Assembly (NCBI GenBank): GCA_003254905.1
Contig: QANU01017745.1
Span: forward strand, 148,932 to 212,931
DNA from: Nissolia schottii
Taxonomy: Eukaryota > Streptophyta > Magnoliopsida > Fabales > Fabaceae
Direction: 5' to 3'
Length of the DNA stretch: 64,000 bases
Notes under the pieces: model-generated
The model's input: the letters and a program-made list of their open reading frames with translations, nothing else
Databases searched by the model: none
What the model was told of the DNA's origin: nothing
Translations under genes and position numbers: made by a program
Shown: piece after piece, positions 60,110 through 64,000 of the stretch
Position numbering within the stretch: the stretch's first letter is position 1
Layout: every line of letters starts with the position of its first letter

Positions 60110-63100
60110 CATTAACCAAAAATAATAATTTTAAATGAAATAAGGCTATATAATCTAAAAAAAAATTATTATTACCTAAAAAATTATTTTTAATTAAAAA
60201 TGTAGGGCTATAAGTATGAAAATTGTCAATTAACCACAAATTCATTTTTTTAAAAAGTACAAGGATAGCCTATGAAAACATTGGATTTTTAATCAAAATT
60301 GATTTTCAATAAAGTGCAATTTTCGTAGTCCATGACCTTCTCTTTTTCATTAAAAAATACTTATTGGATCAAAGAGGCATTATTCATAGGCTATAGCCTT
60401 GGATTTACACTCAAAAGTGATATTCGGTAAACTGCAATTTCTGTAGCATATGACCTTCTCTTTTTTGTTAAAAATGGTTTTTGGATTAATGCTCATCTTT
60501 CATATGCTTTGGCATTGTATTATTTATTGAAAACAAACTTTTTCCTTAATATGCATTTTTTCGGAGGCTATAGCCTTTGAATTTTTTACTCCGAATTGAT
60601 TTTCCCTTAAGTGAAATTAATTTGTGTAGCCGATGACATTCTATTTTTAACTAAAAACGACTTCTTAGAATAACGATCATCTTTCATATGCTGCCATGTT
60701 TTCTTTCTTAAAAAATAATTTTATTGTGAAGAGGCATTTTTCATGAGCTGTAGTCTTGAATTTACAGTCAAAAGTGATAATCGTTAAGCTGAAATTTCCA
60801 TAGCATATGACCTTCTTTATCGTAAAAAAAATGGTTTTTGGATTAATGCACATCTTTCATAAGCTCTGACCTTGTATTATTTATTGAAAACAAACTTTTC
60901 GTTAATTTGCATTTTTCTTAGGCTTTAACCTTGGATTTTTACTCTAAATTATTTTTCCCTAAAATGAAATTTCTGTAGCCTATGACCTTCTATTTTTAAC
61001 TAAAAACGAATTCTTAGAATAATGACCATACTCCATAGGCAGTACCATGTTTTCTGTCTTAAAAAATAATTTTATCGTAAAGAGACATTTTTCGTAGGCT
61101 ATTGCCTTGAATTTACACTTACAAGTGATATTCGATAAACTACAATTTTTGTAGCATATGACCTTCTATTTTTTGCTAATAAATGCTCATCTTTTATAGG
61201 CTCTGACATTGTATTATTTATTGAAAACAAACTTTTTTGTTAATATGTATTTTTTTGTAGGCTATAATCCTGAATTTTCACTCCAAATTGATTTTCCCTT
61301 AAGTGAAATTGGTGTAGCCTATGACATTCTATTTTTAACTAAAAATGATATGACCATCTTTCATAGGTTGCAGCCCTATTTTCTTTCTTAAAAAGTAATT
61401 TTTTCGTAAAGAGGCATTTTTCGTATGTTATAACTTTAAATTTACACACAAAAGTGATATTCGGTAAACTGCAATTTTCGTAGCATATGACCTTCTCTTT
61501 TTTGTTAAAAAATGGTGTTTGGATTAATGCTCATCTTTCATAGGCTCTGGCATTGTGTTATTTATTGAAAACAAACTTTTCCGATAATATGCATTTTTTT
61601 ATAGGTTATGCCTTTGATTTTCACTCATATTTGATTTTCCCTAAAGTGAAACTTCTTTATCCTATGGCCTTCTATTTTAAACTAAAAATGACTTCTTAGA
61701 ATAACGACCATATTTCATAGGCGGTAGCAATGTTTTCTTTCTTAAAAAGTAATTTTATCGTAAAGAGGCATTTTTCGTGGGTGATAGCCTTGGATTTACA
61801 CTCAAAAGTGATATTCGGTAAGCTGGAATTTTCATAGCATATATGGCCTTCACTTTATCGTAAAAAAATGGTTTTTGGATTAATGCACATCTTTCATAGG
61901 CTCTAACCTTGTATTATTTAATGAAAACAAACTTTTTCGTTGATTTGCATTTTTCGTAGGCTTTAACCTTGGATTTTCACTATAAATTAATTTTCCCTGA
62001 AGTGAAATTTTTTTATATTATGCCCTTCTATTTTTAACTAAAAACAACTTCTTAGAATAATGACCATCTTTTATAGGCGATAGCCATGTTTTCTTTCTTA
62101 AAAAATAATTTTATCGTAAAGAGGCATATTTCGTAGGCTATTGCCTTGAATTTACACTCAAAAGTGATATTCGGTAAACTAGAATTTTTGTAGCATATGA
62201 CCTTCTATTTTTTGCTAAAAAATGGTTTTTGATAAATGCTCATCTTTCATAGGCTCTGGCATTGTATCATTTATTGAAAATAAACTTTTTCGTTAATATG
62301 CATTTTTTGTAGGGTAGCCTTGGATTTTCACTCCAAATTGATTTTCACTTCTGTGAAATTTCTATAGCCTATGACCTTCTATTTTTAACTAAAAACGACT
62401 TCTTAGAAAAGCAACCATCTTTCAAATGTTGTAGCCATGTTTTCTTTCTTAAAAACTAATTTTATCGTAAAATGGCATTATTCATAGGTTATAACCTTAG
62501 ATTTTCACTCAAAAGTGATATTCGGTAAATTGTTATTTCTGTAGCATATAAGCTTTTCTTTTTCGTTAAAAAATGGTTTTTGGATTAATGCTTATCTATC
62601 ATTTGCTTTGGCCTTGTATTATTTATTGAAAACAAATTTTTTCATTAACATGCATTTTTCGGAGGATATAGCCTTGAATTTTTACTCCTAATTGATTTTC
62701 CCTTAAGTGAAATTTCTATTGCCTATGACCTTCTATTTTTGACTAAAAATGAATTCTTAGAATATTGTCTATCTTTCATAGGTTGTAGCCGTGTTTTCTT
62801 TTTTAAAAAATAATTTTATGGTAAAGTGCCATTTTTCTTATGCTATAGATTTGGATTTTCGCGCAAAATTGATTTTCCCTAAAGTGAAATTTCTGTAGCC
62901 TATGACATTCTATTGTTAACTAAAAACAACTTGTTAGAATAATGGCCATCTTTCATAGGCTGTAGCCATGAATTCTATCTTAAAAATTAATTGAGACATT
63001 TTTCATAGGGTATGGCCTTGGATTTACACTCAAAAGTGATATTTGCTAAACTGTAATTTTCGTAGCATATGACCTTCTCTTTTTCGTTAAAAAATGGTGT

Positions 63101-64000
63101 TTGGATTAATGTTCATCTTTCGTAAGCTCTGACCTTGTATTATTGATTGAAAATAAACTTTTTTGTTGATTTGCATTTTTCGTAAGCTATAAGCTTGGAT
63201 TTTCACTCCAAATAGATTTTCCCTAAAGTGAATTTTCTGTAGCTTGTGACCTATTTTTAACTAAAAATGACTTCTTAGAATAATGACCATCTTTCATAGA
63301 CTGTAGCCATGTTTTCTTTGTTAAAAAATAATTTTAACTTAAAGAGGCATTTTTTGTAGGCTATAGCCTTGGATTTACACTCAAAATTGATATTTGGCAA
63401 ATTGTAATTTCCATAGCACATAACCTTCTCTTTTTCGTTAAAAAATGGTGTTTGGATTTATGCTCATCTTTCGTAAGCTCTGACCTTGTATTATTTATTG
63501 AAAATAATCTTTTTTGTTGATTTGCATTTTTCGTAAACTATAACCTTAGATTTTCACTCCAAATTGATTTTCCCTAAAGTGAATTTTTTGTAGCCTGTGA
63601 CCTTCTATTTTTAACTAAAAATGACTTCTTAGAATAGTGACCATCTTCCATAGGCTGTAGCCATGTTTTCTTTCTTAAAAAATAATTTTAACTTTAAGAG
63701 GCATTTTCCGTAGGCTATAGCCTTGGATTTACACTAAAAATTGATATTCGGTAAATTGTAGTTTCTATAGCATACGGCCTTCTCTTTTTCATTAAAATTG
63801 GTTTTGGATTAATGCTCATCTTTCATAGGCTCTGGTCTTATATTATTTATTTAAAACAAACTTTTTTGATAACATGCACTTTTCGTAGTCTATAACCTTA
63901 CATTTCCTATCCAAATTGATTTTCCCTAAATTGAAAGTTCTGTCACCTACGACCTACTGTTTTTAACTAAAAATGACTTCTTAGAATAATGACTATCTTT
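60110..64000. repeat. Satellite-like tandem array 2: same ~59-bp family, ~353-bp hexamers
   Basis: Monomers share the GTAGGCTATAGCCTTG, T-run and ATTAATG..CATTTTT layout of array 1 but repeat in a six-monomer order. Order: TTGGATTTACACTCAAAAG and ATATTCGGTAAACTGCAA; GTAGCATATGACCTTCTC; GGCTCTGGCCTTGTATTATT; TTGGATTTTCACTCCAAATT and TTTTCCCTAAAGTGAAATT; CTATGACCTTCTATTTTTAA; GGCTGTAGCCATGTTTTCTT. Equivalent GAGGCATTTTT points are 351-356 bp apart (61769, 62125, 62476; 63349 and 63702). 60110-60275 holds monomers in inverted orientation. The array continues past the window end. Confidence 0.92.

Overview
This is nuclear DNA of a flowering plant, almost certainly a eudicot and probably a rosid. 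Genes have several short GT-AG introns and AT-rich spacers. One gene is a chloroplast-targeted Rubisco small subunit, one a class II LOB-domain factor, one a CYP735A-type cytochrome P450. LTR elements, MITEs and SINE/LINE debris lie between them. I do not assign a species.

Layout. 1-1468: 5' part of an alpha/beta-hydrolase gene (minus), running off the left edge. 2230-3512: small plant gene of unknown function (plus). 4098-6268: ABA4-like neoxanthin gene (minus). 7394-9885: monoacylglycerol lipase / caffeoylshikimate esterase-like gene (minus), eight coding exons, one GC-AG intron. 11934-13721: 160-residue plant gene of unknown function (plus). About 14560-26005: large degenerate tandem-repeat array built from ~59-bp monomers grouped in threes (~177 bp), carrying two hAT-like elements and a solo LTR. 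27433-28545: RBCS (minus) with box II, I-box and G-box sites upstream. 31105-31740: intronless gene for the 5' half of mitochondrial ribosomal protein L2 (minus). 34018-35790: MITEs and a solo LTR. 39074-40310: LBD40/41-like gene (plus). 46705-51822: Copia retrotransposon fossil (minus) with perfect target duplication. 54671-58324: CYP735A-like gene (minus), five exons. About 60110-64000 and beyond: a second array of the same repeat family with a six-monomer (~353 bp) order and an inverted segment at its left edge.

The order ABA4, RBCS, LBD, CYP735A resembles, from memory, Arabidopsis AT1G67080-AT1G67110; the lipase plus the 160-residue gene resemble AT5G16120/AT5G16110. The genes do not form one pathway. 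ABA4 (xanthophylls and ABA precursors) and CYP735A (trans-zeatin cytokinins) are both hormone-related, RBCS serves carbon fixation, and class II LBD proteins regulate nitrogen or low-oxygen responses.

The most unusual content is the pair of satellite-like arrays with nucleosome-scale higher-order periods (3 x 59 and 6 x 59 bp) and a recurring 10-bp palindrome, embedded in gene-bearing DNA.
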